From Bradyrhizobium jicamae (GTDB taxonomy: Bacteria > Pseudomonadota > Alphaproteobacteria > Rhizobiales > Xanthobacteraceae), in NCBI RefSeq assembly GCF_018130695.1, contig NZ_JAFCJX010000003.1, positions 302,185-366,184 of the forward strand: a DNA stretch of 64,000 bases, given 5' to 3'. The position numbers were made by a program, and so were the translations under genes. Shown in pieces: positions 6,978 to 16,148 of this stretch; the stretch's first letter is position 1; every line of letters starts with the position of its first letter. The notes under the pieces were generated by a model that was not told the DNA's origin, made no database searches, and was given only the letters and a program-made list of their open reading frames with translations.

Positions 6978-7925
6978 ATGAGCGCTTCTTGGAACATGCA
7001 GGACGTCGCACCGGCCGAGCGCTTTGCCTATTGGCGCGAAGCGGTGCTGCAGACCTATCTCCCGCTCGAACCCGAGAGGCTGGCACCGGATGATTTCGAC
7101 GGCAGCATCACCAGCATCGGAAGTGCCGCGCTGCCGCTGTCGCGGGTGCAGTCCGTCCCCAACGCGATCCATCGCACGTGGCAGGGCATCGGCCGCTTCC
7201 AGGACGGCTCGTTCTTCGCCAATCTGCAGATCTCGGGCGATGCGATCGTCGAGCAGCATGGACAAAGAACGCTGGCTCGCCCTGGCGACATCGTCCTGCT
7301 CGACACCAACGAACCCTTCGCGATGCGCTTCGAAGCCGGCTGCGACCTGATCTGTGCCAGCATTCCCGGCGCGAGGCTACGACGGCAGCTGCAGCAGTTG
7401 CCGGGCCGACCGCCCAACGTCATCGCCGGCCGTGGCGCCGGCCGCCTCGCCTCGGCCTATCTCGGCGCGCTGCGGGACATCCCGGACGATTTCGCGCTGA
7501 TCGACGATCTCGCCGCGAACCAGATCGAGAGCCTGCTGATCCGGGCCACCGCAGTCGGCACGCCGACCAGAGCCGTGGCTTCCCATCGGCAGCAGCTGTT
7601 GCAGCAGATCCAGGGCTTCATCCTGGACGAGTTGCACAACCCGCACCTCTCGGCAAAATACATCTGCCGGCAGCTGAACATCTCGCGCAGCCATTTGTTT
7701 GCCGTGCTCGCCGACGCTGGAACGACGCTGGCCACGCATATCCGTGAGGCACGGCTCCGCCACAGCCTGAGCCAGCTCCGCGATAGCAGGCTCGCCGATC
7801 TTCCCATCGGCGAGATCGCGCTGCGCGCCGGCTTCTCCAGCCACGAAAGCTTTTCGCGCGCATTCCGCCGCGTCTACGGCATGCCGCCCGGCGCATATCG
7901 CGCCGGACGCGACGAGACGCATTGA
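6978..7925 (+). CDS. AraC-family transcriptional regulator
   Basis: The 315-residue protein starts with an AraC-binding-like sensor domain (FAYWREAVLQTYLPLEP, then LARPGDIVLLDTNEPFAMRF) and ends with the two-helix-turn-helix DNA-binding domain: ICRQLNISRSHLFAVLADAG and IGEIALRAGFSSHESFSRAFRRVYGMPPGAYR. I took ATG 6978 (GGCGAAC upstream is weak); a TTG at 6900 would add 26 residues coded by the 12-bp repeat array. It is divergent from the acyl-CoA dehydrogenase gene and may control it and the neighbouring Rieske genes. AraC regulators of this kind usually activate catabolic genes on binding a small effector; the effector is unknown. Confidence 0.92.
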   Translation: MSASWNMQDVAPAERFAYWREAVLQTYLPLEPERLAPDDFDGSITSIGSAALPLSRVQSVPNAIHRTWQGIGRFQDGSFFANLQISGDAIVEQHGQRTLARPGDIVLLDTNEPFAMRFEAGCDLICASIPGARLRRQLQQLPGRPPNVIAGRGAGRLASAYLGALRDIPDDFALIDDLAANQIESLLIRATAVGTPTRAVASHRQQLLQQIQGFILDELHNPHLSAKYICRQLNISRSHLFAVLADAGTTLATHIREARLRHSLSQLRDSRLADLPIGEIALRAGFSSHESFSRAFRRVYGMPPGAYRAGRDETH

Positions 7926-7940
7926 GGGGAACGCGCGGGG

Positions 7941-9176
7941 CTAATGTCCCAGCACGTCCTTCGCGACGGCCAGCGGGTTCATCAGGCTTGCGAGATTGCG
8001 GTTCATGAGAACGGTGACCTTGCTCGCATCGAGCGCGACCTGTCCGACAGATTTGCCCAGCCGATAATCCCTGAGATCGGAATCGCGGTAGATCGTCCCG
8101 CCGATCTTGAACTCGCCGGACGCGATCTGCTTGCGGAGATCGCTCATGCAGAAGACATAGTTCTTGTCGCCGATCCTCGTCTGCAGCACCGGCGGCACCT
8201 TGCTGCCCGCCTTGGCGGCGCGGTAGGCCTTCATCTCCTCGTCCGAAAGTTTCAAGGCCAGCGCCGTCTGCCAATTGTGCGGCGCCTGGTCGGCATAGTA
8301 GGCGGCGATCACCGTATTGCCGGGTACCTCGGCGACCAGCATGAAATTGTGAATCGTCTTCGGCACGGGCGCATTCTTCAAATAATAATCGTGCTGGCAG
8401 GCATCGCCGGGCGCGGAGATCGCGCCGTCGGTCGCGATATAGGATTTGCGCTGCGACGCCGGCTGCACCGCTTCGGTGGCAAACAGCGGGGCATGGCCGA
8501 GCAGCGGCAGCTCCGCTTCGGGATTGGCCTTGATCGCCTTGCGCAGGTTGTCCTGCGGCAGATAGGCCGGCAAATAGCGATAAACGATGACTTCGACATC
8601 CTTGCGCGCCAGTGAAAAGAACAGGCCCGGCACCACCGACGGCTTGATCGCGAAGCCGCCCTCATGGTCGGCGTTCCGCTGCAGCGACGCGCGGATCGGA
8701 AACAGCGATGAGAACTCGTCCGTGTCCGCGGCTGGATTGAAGATCCTGGGCAGGTCCTGCAGGCAGAAGAAGGTGCGATCGCGCTGCACGCCGGCCGCAT
8801 CATAGTAGATCGTCGTGAACGCCGGCAGGGTCTTCGCCCCCTGCAACACCTTGTGGTAGGCCGCGATCTCGTCGGGATCGAGCCGGATGCGCAGCAGGAA
8901 CTGGTAATTGTGCGGCGGCGTACCGGAGCGGTGCTCAACGATGATGTGATCGGTGCCGTCCTGGCCGAGGATGATAAAGGAGTGCGACCCCATCCGCGCC
9001 GTCTCGCCCGGCAGCATGTAATTGGTGCCGCAATCCCCAGCGCCGGCCGGATGGCTGCCGTCGTGATTGTGCATGTCGTCCGCCGCATAGGGCTCGGCGG
9101 CGATCGCGGGGCGGTTCGTGAACCATCCCAACTGGCAGGCGACCAATAGCAACAATAGGAAGCGGGACGGTTTCAT
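7941..9176 (-). CDS. Exported protein of unknown function with an internal duplication
   Basis: The 411-residue product begins with a classical signal peptide (MKPSRFLLLLLVACQLG, cleavage probably after AIAA). The mature part contains two related units of about 95 residues, near 45-140 and 280-370. Each starts with a Cys and an N/D-Y-x-L segment, continues with H-S/N-F, a PHNYQ/PHNWQ motif, an acidic E-x-x-AY helix, a G-x-K-x-x-P turn and ends F-C-x-x-DL. The paired Cys in each unit (first and FC) could form a disulphide in the periplasm. I recognise no named family. It is divergent from another exported protein at 9229, with only 52 bases between starts, which suggests joint regulation. The 3' end faces the AraC gene with a 15-base gap. 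Confidence 0.85.
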   Translation of the reverse strand: MKPSRFLLLLLVACQLGWFTNRPAIAAEPYAADDMHNHDGSHPAGAGDCGTNYMLPGETARMGSHSFIILGQDGTDHIIVEHRSGTPPHNYQFLLRIRLDPDEIAAYHKVLQGAKTLPAFTTIYYDAAGVQRDRTFFCLQDLPRIFNPAADTDEFSSLFPIRASLQRNADHEGGFAIKPSVVPGLFFSLARKDVEVIVYRYLPAYLPQDNLRKAIKANPEAELPLLGHAPLFATEAVQPASQRKSYIATDGAISAPGDACQHDYYLKNAPVPKTIHNFMLVAEVPGNTVIAAYYADQAPHNWQTALALKLSDEEMKAYRAAKAGSKVPPVLQTRIGDKNYVFCMSDLRKQIASGEFKIGGTIYRDSDLRDYRLGKSVGQVALDASKVTVLMNRNLASLMNPLAVAKDVLGH

Positions 9177-9228
9177 CGCAATGCCTTCGAAATTGTCGGG
9201 CCGGCCGGGCCGGAGTATCAATAGCGCC

Positions 9229-11391
9229 ATGCGCGTGATTTCGACAGCCGCCTGGCTGCTCCTTGGCCTCTCCACGAGCTTCGCCCAGACCCCGCAGGCC
9301 GCGACCTCGCCGACCTTGCTGGTCGATCAGCCGCCGGTGCTGGCGGTGCTCGATCACGACAATGCTTCGTCGCTGTCGCTGGTGTCATTGTTCAAAAATA
9401 TCCATGCCGCGCAGAAGCTGCCTCTGCCGACGGTTGCCGCAGGCCCGACCCGCGCCGGCGATCTCGCGCGCTTCGGCGAGACCTACGGCCAGTTCGCGGC
9501 CGTGATGTCGGCCGATATCGGCCGGATCATTTCGGGGCTCGGGATCGATTGGGAAAAAGAGATCATCAAGACCTACGATCCGAAGTCGGCCAGGACCGAG
9601 GCCGGCAAGGCGCTGCGGCTCAACGGCAACGTCGCGCGGGTCTTCAACGAGAAGTGGCTCGGCTCCAATGACGGGCTGTTCATCCTGTCCGGCGTCGTCA
9701 ACCGCATCGACCGCCGGGATTTCGACCCCGGCCATTGCGGCGAGCTGCGCTTCATCTACCGGCTCGGCTATGACGTGACCATGAACGGCAAGACCTACGC
9801 CTCGCGGATGCCGTTCACTGTCAACATGGTGTTCAGCTATGGCGATGACGGCAAGAATTGCCAGGAGGTCGCAAAGCTCTGGCGTCTCGAGGGCCTCGAC
9901 AAGGACGAGCCGTCGGTGGCCGCGCGACGCCTGCTGCAGGGCCCGCTCGATTTCGCAAAGCTCAGCTTCAAGCAGATGGAGATCAACGCGCAGGTCGTGC
10001 GCTTCCCGTCGGATCTCGAGAATGTCGAGAACCGCAAGTTCGCGGGACAGGCGATCTACTGGATGCGGATCTTTGCGCTGCGCGACGGCAAGTTCCGGCC
10101 GATCAGGCTGGAGAACACGCCCGACGTCCAGGCCATCCTGAAGGATCCCGCCAAGCAGAAGCAGTTGCAGGACTATCTCACAGGCCACCTCGGCGAGATC
10201 GACAACGGCGTGTTCACCCTGCCGGACAGTCTTGCAGCCGACGTCGCACTGAGTTTTTCCACCGCGGGCAGCGCGCGCGTCGCCAACCGTCCGTTCGATC
10301 TCCTGGTCAGCAAGGAGCAGGCGGGCAAGATCGTCGGCGAAGGAGCCGCGTCGCGCAAGTTCGTGCAGAACGGCGCGGGGCTGCTGGAGCGGTTGAACAC
10401 GTCGTCCTGCATGGGCTGCCATCAGTCGTCGTCGACGGCCGGCTTTCATTTCCTGGGCATGGACCGTTTCGATTTCGGCGGCGATGCCGCGGCGACCAGG
10501 AGCGCGCTCGATGGCAACCGTCTCGATCTGCCGTTCTCGCCGCATGTCGACGCCGAACTCGCCCGCCGCCTCGCCTATGTCGCCAACGTCGCGCAAGGCC
10601 ATCAGCCGAACACCTTTCGGCCGCATCCGTCCGCGCCTGCCGCGAACTGGCAGAGCGCTTCGCCGGGCTACGCCGCGGCCGGCGACAACATGCCGTGTCC
10701 GCTGAACTCTGATCTCACCGGTCCAGCCAAATGGACCTGCAACGCCGCGCGTAATCTGACCTGCCAGCCGGCCGTGACCAACGCGTCCGCATCATCCTCG
10801 CTCGGCCAATGCATTCCCGCGCCGCAGTCGATCGCCGCGGGGCTGACCTGCCGTGCCGACGCGATCGCGGATTCGTCCGCAGCAAACCCGGGCAAGGAGC
10901 AAATCAGCTTCAGCCTGCGTGCCTTCAACGACCGCGTCAGCAAGGAAGAGCTGATCTACAAGGTGCCGGAAGGCAAGCTCAGCGGCTTCGACTACAATTG
11001 CCGGCCGACCAAGCTCGGCGTGCCGCTCGGCCGCATCACGCGCCCGTGCAAACCCGACGAAACCAGGCTTTCGAATATCCAGCCCGGAAAGGCGCCGGAG
11101 GAAATCTGCGCCGTCGTCGGCGGCAAGGGTTTTGAGCAGATGGCCAAGGGCTATTTCGACAGCGCGGCGTTTGCCGCCGGCGTCGGCCGTGGCGTCCTCA
11201 ACACCTGCTCGCCATCACGCTTCTGCCGCGAGGACTATATCTGCCAGGAGATGCCGGACTTTCTGACCGGCGCAAAGTTCGGCGTTAGCGCGCAGAACCT
11301 GAATGTGTTGAGAAGCAAGAAGATCGGCTTCTGTACGCCGACCTATTTCGTCTATCAGCTTCGCCTCGACGGGCATCCCAATCCGAGGTGA
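9229..11391 (+). CDS. Exported Cys-rich protein with a CXXCH haem-type motif, function unknown
   Basis: The 720-residue product has an N-terminal signal peptide (MRVISTAAWLLLGLSTSFAQ). A CMGCH motif at residues 394-398 could bind one c-type haem, although the following residues do not make a typical cytochrome c domain. The N-terminal half includes a LSGVVNRIDRRDF and CGELRFIYRLGYD region; the last 200 residues hold about twelve cysteines, pointing to a disulphide-bonded domain. I do not recognise the family. The start at 9229 is chosen for the signal peptide; earlier in-frame codons would place 37 charged residues before it. It is divergent from the duplicated exported protein at 9176, and the two may act together in the periplasm. 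Confidence 0.85.
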   Translation: MRVISTAAWLLLGLSTSFAQTPQAATSPTLLVDQPPVLAVLDHDNASSLSLVSLFKNIHAAQKLPLPTVAAGPTRAGDLARFGETYGQFAAVMSADIGRIISGLGIDWEKEIIKTYDPKSARTEAGKALRLNGNVARVFNEKWLGSNDGLFILSGVVNRIDRRDFDPGHCGELRFIYRLGYDVTMNGKTYASRMPFTVNMVFSYGDDGKNCQEVAKLWRLEGLDKDEPSVAARRLLQGPLDFAKLSFKQMEINAQVVRFPSDLENVENRKFAGQAIYWMRIFALRDGKFRPIRLENTPDVQAILKDPAKQKQLQDYLTGHLGEIDNGVFTLPDSLAADVALSFSTAGSARVANRPFDLLVSKEQAGKIVGEGAASRKFVQNGAGLLERLNTSSCMGCHQSSSTAGFHFLGMDRFDFGGDAAATRSALDGNRLDLPFSPHVDAELARRLAYVANVAQGHQPNTFRPHPSAPAANWQSASPGYAAAGDNMPCPLNSDLTGPAKWTCNAARNLTCQPAVTNASASSSLGQCIPAPQSIAAGLTCRADAIADSSAANPGKEQISFSLRAFNDRVSKEELIYKVPEGKLSGFDYNCRPTKLGVPLGRITRPCKPDETRLSNIQPGKAPEEICAVVGGKGFEQMAKGYFDSAAFAAGVGRGVLNTCSPSRFCREDYICQEMPDFLTGAKFGVSAQNLNVLRSKKIGFCTPTYFVYQLRLDGHPNPR

Positions 11392-11407
11392 TCGGACGAC
11401 CGCAACG

Positions 11408-12418
11408 TCAGGACGGCGACGGCGAGCGCGATGCCACAGTCTGCACGTCCTTGATGCTGATCACGACGGCCAGGCGCTTCACGCTGCCGCTGCGGTAAGC
11501 CGCCAGGAATTTGTCGTAGTTCTTGACCGACACGCAGCCGTTGGAATCGCCGTTCGGGCCGAGCATATAGCTGTGCACCAGGAGACCGGTGCGGCCGAAC
11601 GTATCGGTGCCTTCCACCGGCGTCATGCGCAGCGCGGGCACACCGTGGAACAGCCGCTCGCGCGGCTTCATCTCGTAGATGCCGGGAGGTGTCGGTCCCT
11701 CATTGCGGGTCGCGATCCGCGTGGTGTCGTCCATCAGGCTGCCGAGGCCGGAATGCGCCTCGAACTTGGTGCCATCAGGCATGTACACGACGCGCGCGGT
11801 GAGGTCGTAGACCGCGGTGGTGCCGTCATAGCCGAGCGCGCCGAGGTCGGGGCTCGGCCCCGACAGCAAACCGCCGCCGTTCGGATCGAGCGACGCCAGC
11901 TGGATCTTGCCCGGCAGCATATCGGCGATCTTCTGCAGCATCGTGCGGTTGTCGGCCACAGGCGTCGGGAACGGGTTCGGCCCGTCGTAGCGGGCGACGA
12001 GATTGGCCTCGGCCGGACGTGCGCGCGGCAACGGAATCGCGGCCACGTTCGACGATGGCGCCGGCTGGCTCGGCACATCGACCTGGGAGTCGCGCAGCTG
12101 TTCGCCCAGCACCTCCTCGATGTGACCGAACTCGGAATTGAAATCGCCGCGGTCCGACCGGATGCCGCGGCGCAAGGGATAGTAAAGCGCAGCCGACGAG
12201 AGCGTGGAGCGCGAACCGAACCGGTCATCGAACGACAGTGAGGCCGTACCATTCGCCATCGCCGGTCCATGCAGGAAGGCGGTGGGGTCGAGGCCGACGA
12301 TCCAGGCGGCGAATCCGCACGACAGCGCGACAGCAGAAATGGCAAATGCCACCCTGCCGACCAAGGAAGAGCCGCGGCTTGACCGATGCCGGGCAGCGCT
12401 CGTCGTTCTTTGACCCAT
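11408..12418 (-). CDS. DUF2778-type membrane-anchored protein, L,D-transpeptidase-like
   Basis: The 336-residue protein has basic N-terminal residues, one hydrophobic segment (about residues 20-40, VGRVAFAISAVALSCGF) and a Pro-rich linker. Its C-terminal domain carries YDLTARVVYMPDG, HSGLG and LLVHSYMLGPNGDSNGCVSVKNYDKFL. The His ... Ser-x-Gly-Cys pattern is that of DUF2778 proteins, which are related to L,D-transpeptidases acting on peptidoglycan; some family members are secreted antibacterial effectors. Here a cell-envelope enzyme facing the periplasm is more likely, since no secretion genes are nearby. The start is uncertain: ATG 12418 has GGGGA upstream, and a TTG at 12463 would add 15 residues. 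Confidence 0.8.
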   Translation of the reverse strand: MGQRTTSAARHRSSRGSSLVGRVAFAISAVALSCGFAAWIVGLDPTAFLHGPAMANGTASLSFDDRFGSRSTLSSAALYYPLRRGIRSDRGDFNSEFGHIEEVLGEQLRDSQVDVPSQPAPSSNVAAIPLPRARPAEANLVARYDGPNPFPTPVADNRTMLQKIADMLPGKIQLASLDPNGGGLLSGPSPDLGALGYDGTTAVYDLTARVVYMPDGTKFEAHSGLGSLMDDTTRIATRNEGPTPPGIYEMKPRERLFHGVPALRMTPVEGTDTFGRTGLLVHSYMLGPNGDSNGCVSVKNYDKFLAAYRSGSVKRLAVVISIKDVQTVASRSPSPS

Positions 12419-12557
12419 CCATCCCCGGTTCGGTGTCTTTGGGCTTAGATGCCCCCCATTCAAGATTCACCGAATGCGTCACCATATCAGGGAATTAGAG
12501 TAAGGCATAATCGAGACGTGAGGGCCGTCCGCACGCTTTTTTCGGGCGTTTCGGGCC

Positions 12558-12577
12558 AAAAACCCCGGAATCGGGGT
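12558..12577 (-). terminator. Rho-independent terminator for the PAS-GGDEF-EAL gene
   Basis: Read on the minus strand, ACCCCG-ATTC-CGGGGT forms a 6-bp GC-rich stem with a four-base loop and is followed by a run of five T (12562 to 12558, the first T pairing in the stem). It lies 55 bases after the stop codon at 12633, in the right orientation. Confidence 0.7.
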
Positions 12578-12632
12578 CAAATTGCCAAAATTCGCCCCCC
12601 GCGTCCCGTCTCGGAACGTATCGGCAGGAGGG

Positions 12633-15011
12633 TCAGGCGATCTTCTCCTCGCGGAGCGTCAGGACCGGGACCGGCTTGCCGATCGCATAGCCCTGGACAT
12701 AGTCCACCCCGATGGCGCGCAGCTCGTCCAGGATGGCGATGCTCTCGACGAACTCGGCGACCACCTGCTTCTGCATGATCTTCGCGGTCCGGGTGATCAT
12801 CTCGACCATCGCGCGGTCGACCTTGCTGTTCAGAATCTCCTTCACGAAGGCGCCGTCGATCTTGATGAAGTCGACCGGCAGGTGCTTGAGATAGGCGATC
12901 GACGACATGCCGGTGCCGAAATCATCCAGCGAGAAGCTGCAGCCCATGTCGCGGATCCGCTCGATGAAGGCGGTCGCCTCGTCGAGATTGGAGATCGCGC
13001 TGGTCTCGGTGATCTCGAAGCAGATCGACGTCGGCGGGACGTCATGCTGGGCGAAGAGTTCGGCGACGTAGTCGACGAAATCGGCGTCACCGACGGTGGC
13101 ACCCGACAGATTGATGGCGTAGCCGGCGATCTTGCGCGAGCTGTGCCTGCGCTCGGCGATGATCTCGAAGGCCCGGCGCACCACCCAGCGGTCGATCAGC
13201 GGCATCAGCCCGTAGCGCTCGGCCGCGGGCAGGAAGCTGTTGGGCGTCACCAGGCTGCCCCCCTCATCGCGCAGCCGCAGCAGCAATTCGCGCCGCTCCT
13301 GGCCCTTTGCGATGCCGCCGACCGGGCGGATCTCCTGCTCATAGAGACAGAAGCGCCCCTCATCGAGCCCCCTGCGGATCCGGTGCACCCAGCTCATCTC
13401 GGCGACCCGCACCGTCATGTCGGCATCCGACGGACGGTGCTGCTGGACGCGGTTGCGGCCCTTGTCCTTGGCGAGGAAGCAGGCGACGTCGGCGAGCCGC
13501 AGCGCGTCCTGCACGCCCGCGCAATCGTCGAGCCGGACCAGGCCGATGCTGGTGCTGCAGCGGAAGCTGGTGCCTTCGTGGATGAAGCTCGACTGCTCGA
13601 CGACCGCGCGAATGCGCTCGGCAACGTCGGAGGCCTGTTCGGGCGTATCCCCATCACAGCCATGGAGCAAAATCCCGAACTCATCGCCGCCGAGGCGCGC
13701 GACCAGGCCATGGCCCTCGACCTCACTGGCAAGCAGGCGCGCCACCTGCCGCAGCAGGCGATCGCCGGCCATGTGGCCGCTTGTGTCGTTGACGATCTTG
13801 AACTGGTCGAGGTCGATCAGCATCAGATGCCCGCCGGAGGTGAATGGCGCGGACATCGCCTTGTGCAGCTCGAACTCGAACTGCCGGCGGTTGGCGAGCG
13901 CCGTCAGCGCGTCGTGCGACGCCGCCCAGGCGAGCTCCTCGACCAGCCGCCGCTCGGCCGTCATGTCGTGGATGACCATGACGCGGCCGGCCCAGTGACC
14001 GTCATGGGTGATCGGCGTCTCCACCACCGAGATCGGCACGGTGGAATGGTCGGGCCGCACCAACAGCCGTTGTTTGGGATGATCCGCATCAGTGCCATCG
14101 GCGGTCCCGTAGGAGCCCTTCACGGGCTGATCGGTGATGCTGAACAGCGAAGCGACCGGCTGATCGGTCACGTCATGGCCGGCGGCGAGCAGCCGCTCGG
14201 CCACGGGATTCATGTAACTGACGCGATCGTCCGGCGTCGTGACGATGACGGCATCGCCGATCGAAGCCAGCGTGAGCTGCGCGCGCTCCTTCTCCTCGGC
14301 CAGCGCGCTCTCGGCAAGCCAGCGCTTCAGCAGCATGCGACGGGTGTGGAACAGCACGATCCCGGCAAGGCACGCCGCAACCAGCGAATTGGCCAGCAGG
14401 AGCCACATGGCGACCTCGCGCGAGGCGCGCCCCAGTTGATCGGAAAAATCCACGGCCAGCGTGCTGAGCGCGGTATCCACCGCGCCGATCCGCTCGGCCC
14501 AATGCTTGATCGTCGCCGCGGACGGATTGTTGAGCGCGACGTCGTTCTCGGCGGCATCGCGGAGCTGAACCAGTTCGTCAAGCAGCGCATCCGAATTGCG
14601 CCACGCCGTCACCGCGTTGGCGACATGGTGGAGGCTGCGGAAATGCTTGAACAGCCAGATCATGCCGCCGATGTCATCGTCATGATTGCCGGCCTTGGCG
14701 AAACCTGCGCGCGCCACGTCATCGCCGCCGCCGGTCTCGAGCGCGATCCGCGCCGTACGATCCGCCAGCGGAATCGCGATCGCGATATCGAACTTCTGCA
14801 GATATTCGGGCGTGCCGGTGCTGACGAAGGTCTGCAGCGCGTGGATGGCGTCCTTCTGTCCCTTGGACCAGATGCTCTCACCGGCGACATAACCCCGCAC
14901 CGCCGACATCACCTGCAGGCTTCCGACCGACAGGCAAGCCTGCAGCAGCACGATGGCAATCAGCGGCCCGACCACCCGCCACAGCGACCGGCTTCGAAAC
15001 GAAAAAAACAT
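12633..15011 (-). CDS. Membrane-bound PAS-GGDEF-EAL c-di-GMP protein
   Basis: The 792-residue protein has two transmembrane helices (near residues 10-35 and 205-230) that bracket a periplasmic helical sensor, then a PAS domain (LASIGDAVIVTTPDDRVSYMNPVAERLL), a GGDEF domain with intact RLGGDEF, and an EAL domain. The EAL motif itself reads E-L-L, but the other catalytic residues are present: NLSG, ITETS, DDFGTGMSS, KIDG and EFVES. The RxxD inhibitory site five residues before GGDEF is absent (EGHG). It may therefore be both cyclase and phosphodiesterase, or mainly the latter. The start is unsure: ATG 15011 fits the membrane leader, and a GTG at 15041 is in frame. It is monocistronic with its own terminator. 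Confidence 0.92.
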   Translation of the reverse strand: MFFSFRSRSLWRVVGPLIAIVLLQACLSVGSLQVMSAVRGYVAGESIWSKGQKDAIHALQTFVSTGTPEYLQKFDIAIAIPLADRTARIALETGGGDDVARAGFAKAGNHDDDIGGMIWLFKHFRSLHHVANAVTAWRNSDALLDELVQLRDAAENDVALNNPSAATIKHWAERIGAVDTALSTLAVDFSDQLGRASREVAMWLLLANSLVAACLAGIVLFHTRRMLLKRWLAESALAEEKERAQLTLASIGDAVIVTTPDDRVSYMNPVAERLLAAGHDVTDQPVASLFSITDQPVKGSYGTADGTDADHPKQRLLVRPDHSTVPISVVETPITHDGHWAGRVMVIHDMTAERRLVEELAWAASHDALTALANRRQFEFELHKAMSAPFTSGGHLMLIDLDQFKIVNDTSGHMAGDRLLRQVARLLASEVEGHGLVARLGGDEFGILLHGCDGDTPEQASDVAERIRAVVEQSSFIHEGTSFRCSTSIGLVRLDDCAGVQDALRLADVACFLAKDKGRNRVQQHRPSDADMTVRVAEMSWVHRIRRGLDEGRFCLYEQEIRPVGGIAKGQERRELLLRLRDEGGSLVTPNSFLPAAERYGLMPLIDRWVVRRAFEIIAERRHSSRKIAGYAINLSGATVGDADFVDYVAELFAQHDVPPTSICFEITETSAISNLDEATAFIERIRDMGCSFSLDDFGTGMSSIAYLKHLPVDFIKIDGAFVKEILNSKVDRAMVEMITRTAKIMQKQVVAEFVESIAILDELRAIGVDYVQGYAIGKPVPVLTLREEKIA

Positions 15012-15241
15012 ACCCAATGCTCGCACACATCGATCGGGCACGAGCGTAGGAACGGCGGCTTAACCCCACGTTGCAAAACGCAATGACTTTGAAACGACTT
15101 CGCGGCAGACAAATTGCTTACAATTTGATCTTCTCGTCTCCCGGAGCCGGGCAAGCCGGCCACTTGGCCTGCCGGATCAAGGCTTTAAGGTAGTGACTGC
15201 CGTGCACGGAAATTGCATGGAAGCGGAGCTGGGCGGACGTC

Positions 15242-16141
15242 ATGAACCTGATCAGTCTCGATATCCGGATGCTGCGATCGCTGATCTCGGTCGTCGATAC
15301 CGGGAGCATCACGGAGACGGCGCGCCGGCTGGGACGCACCCAGCCCGCGATCACGCTGCAATTGCAGCGGCTGGAAGAGCTGACCGGCAAGCAATTGTTC
15401 GTGCATGCCGGCCGCCGCCTCACGCTCACCGAGGATGGCGGCACGGTGCTGAACTACGCCAAGTCGATCCTGCGGCTGCATGACGAGCTGATCTCGCAGC
15501 TGGCATCCCAGGAGATCGAAGGCCAGGTCGTGCTCGGCACGCCGGACCTCTATGCCGCCTTCATGCTGCCGTCGATCCTGAGCGTGTTCCGCAAATCCTT
15601 CCCGCGCATCCAAGTCGAACTGAACTGCGCGCTGTCGACGCCGCTGGTCGGCCTGGTCAAGCGCGGTGACGTCGATATCGCGCTGGTGACGCGGATGAAC
15701 GACTTCACCGGCGGACAGGTGGTGCGGCGCGAGCAGCTGGTCTGGATGACCGGCGATCAATCCACCGCGCACCAGGAATCGCCGATCCCGCTGGCTCTGC
15801 TGCCGCCCGGCAACATCTATCGCGACTACGCGATCGAGAGCCTGGAGATGGCGCAGCTGCGCTGGCGCATCGCCTGCGTCAGCGAGAGCGTCGGGGGCTT
15901 GCAGGCCGCCGCCTTCGCCGGCATGGCCGTGACCGTGCTCGGCCGCAGCGCGCTGGTGCCGTCAATGCGCGAGATCGGGACGGCCGAAGGTCTGCCGCCG
16001 CTGCCGCAAGTCGAGCTGCTGCTCTACAAGTCCAGCAACGCCACCTCGAAGGCAGCGACCGCGCTGCACGATTACCTCGCGCACTATCTCCGCCTCGACG
16101 AGCAACTCGGCGAGAAGGGTGGCCCGATCGTGCTGCCGTGA
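15242..16141 (+). CDS. LysR-family transcriptional regulator
   Basis: This is a standard-length LysR protein (299 aa). Its N-terminal winged helix reads MLRSLISVVDTGSITETARRLGRTQPAITLQLQRLEELTGKQLF, followed by an effector-binding domain starting near residue 92 (GQVVLGTPDLYAAFMLPSIL). GGAGCTGG precedes the ATG. The gene ends 7 bases from the end of the amidase, tail to tail with the long importer/Mo-hydroxylase/amidase operon, of which it is a possible but unproven regulator. It is also divergent from the PAS-GGDEF-EAL gene, 230 bases away. Confidence 0.95.
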   Translation: MNLISLDIRMLRSLISVVDTGSITETARRLGRTQPAITLQLQRLEELTGKQLFVHAGRRLTLTEDGGTVLNYAKSILRLHDELISQLASQEIEGQVVLGTPDLYAAFMLPSILSVFRKSFPRIQVELNCALSTPLVGLVKRGDVDIALVTRMNDFTGGQVVRREQLVWMTGDQSTAHQESPIPLALLPPGNIYRDYAIESLEMAQLRWRIACVSESVGGLQAAAFAGMAVTVLGRSALVPSMREIGTAEGLPPLPQVELLLYKSSNATSKAATALHDYLAHYLRLDEQLGEKGGPIVLP

Positions 16142-16148
16142 CGCGGCT

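Noticed and set aside
12582..15086. A long open frame opposite the PAS-GGDEF-EAL gene
   Set aside because: Same reasoning: antisense shadow of a gene with complete, recognisable domains.
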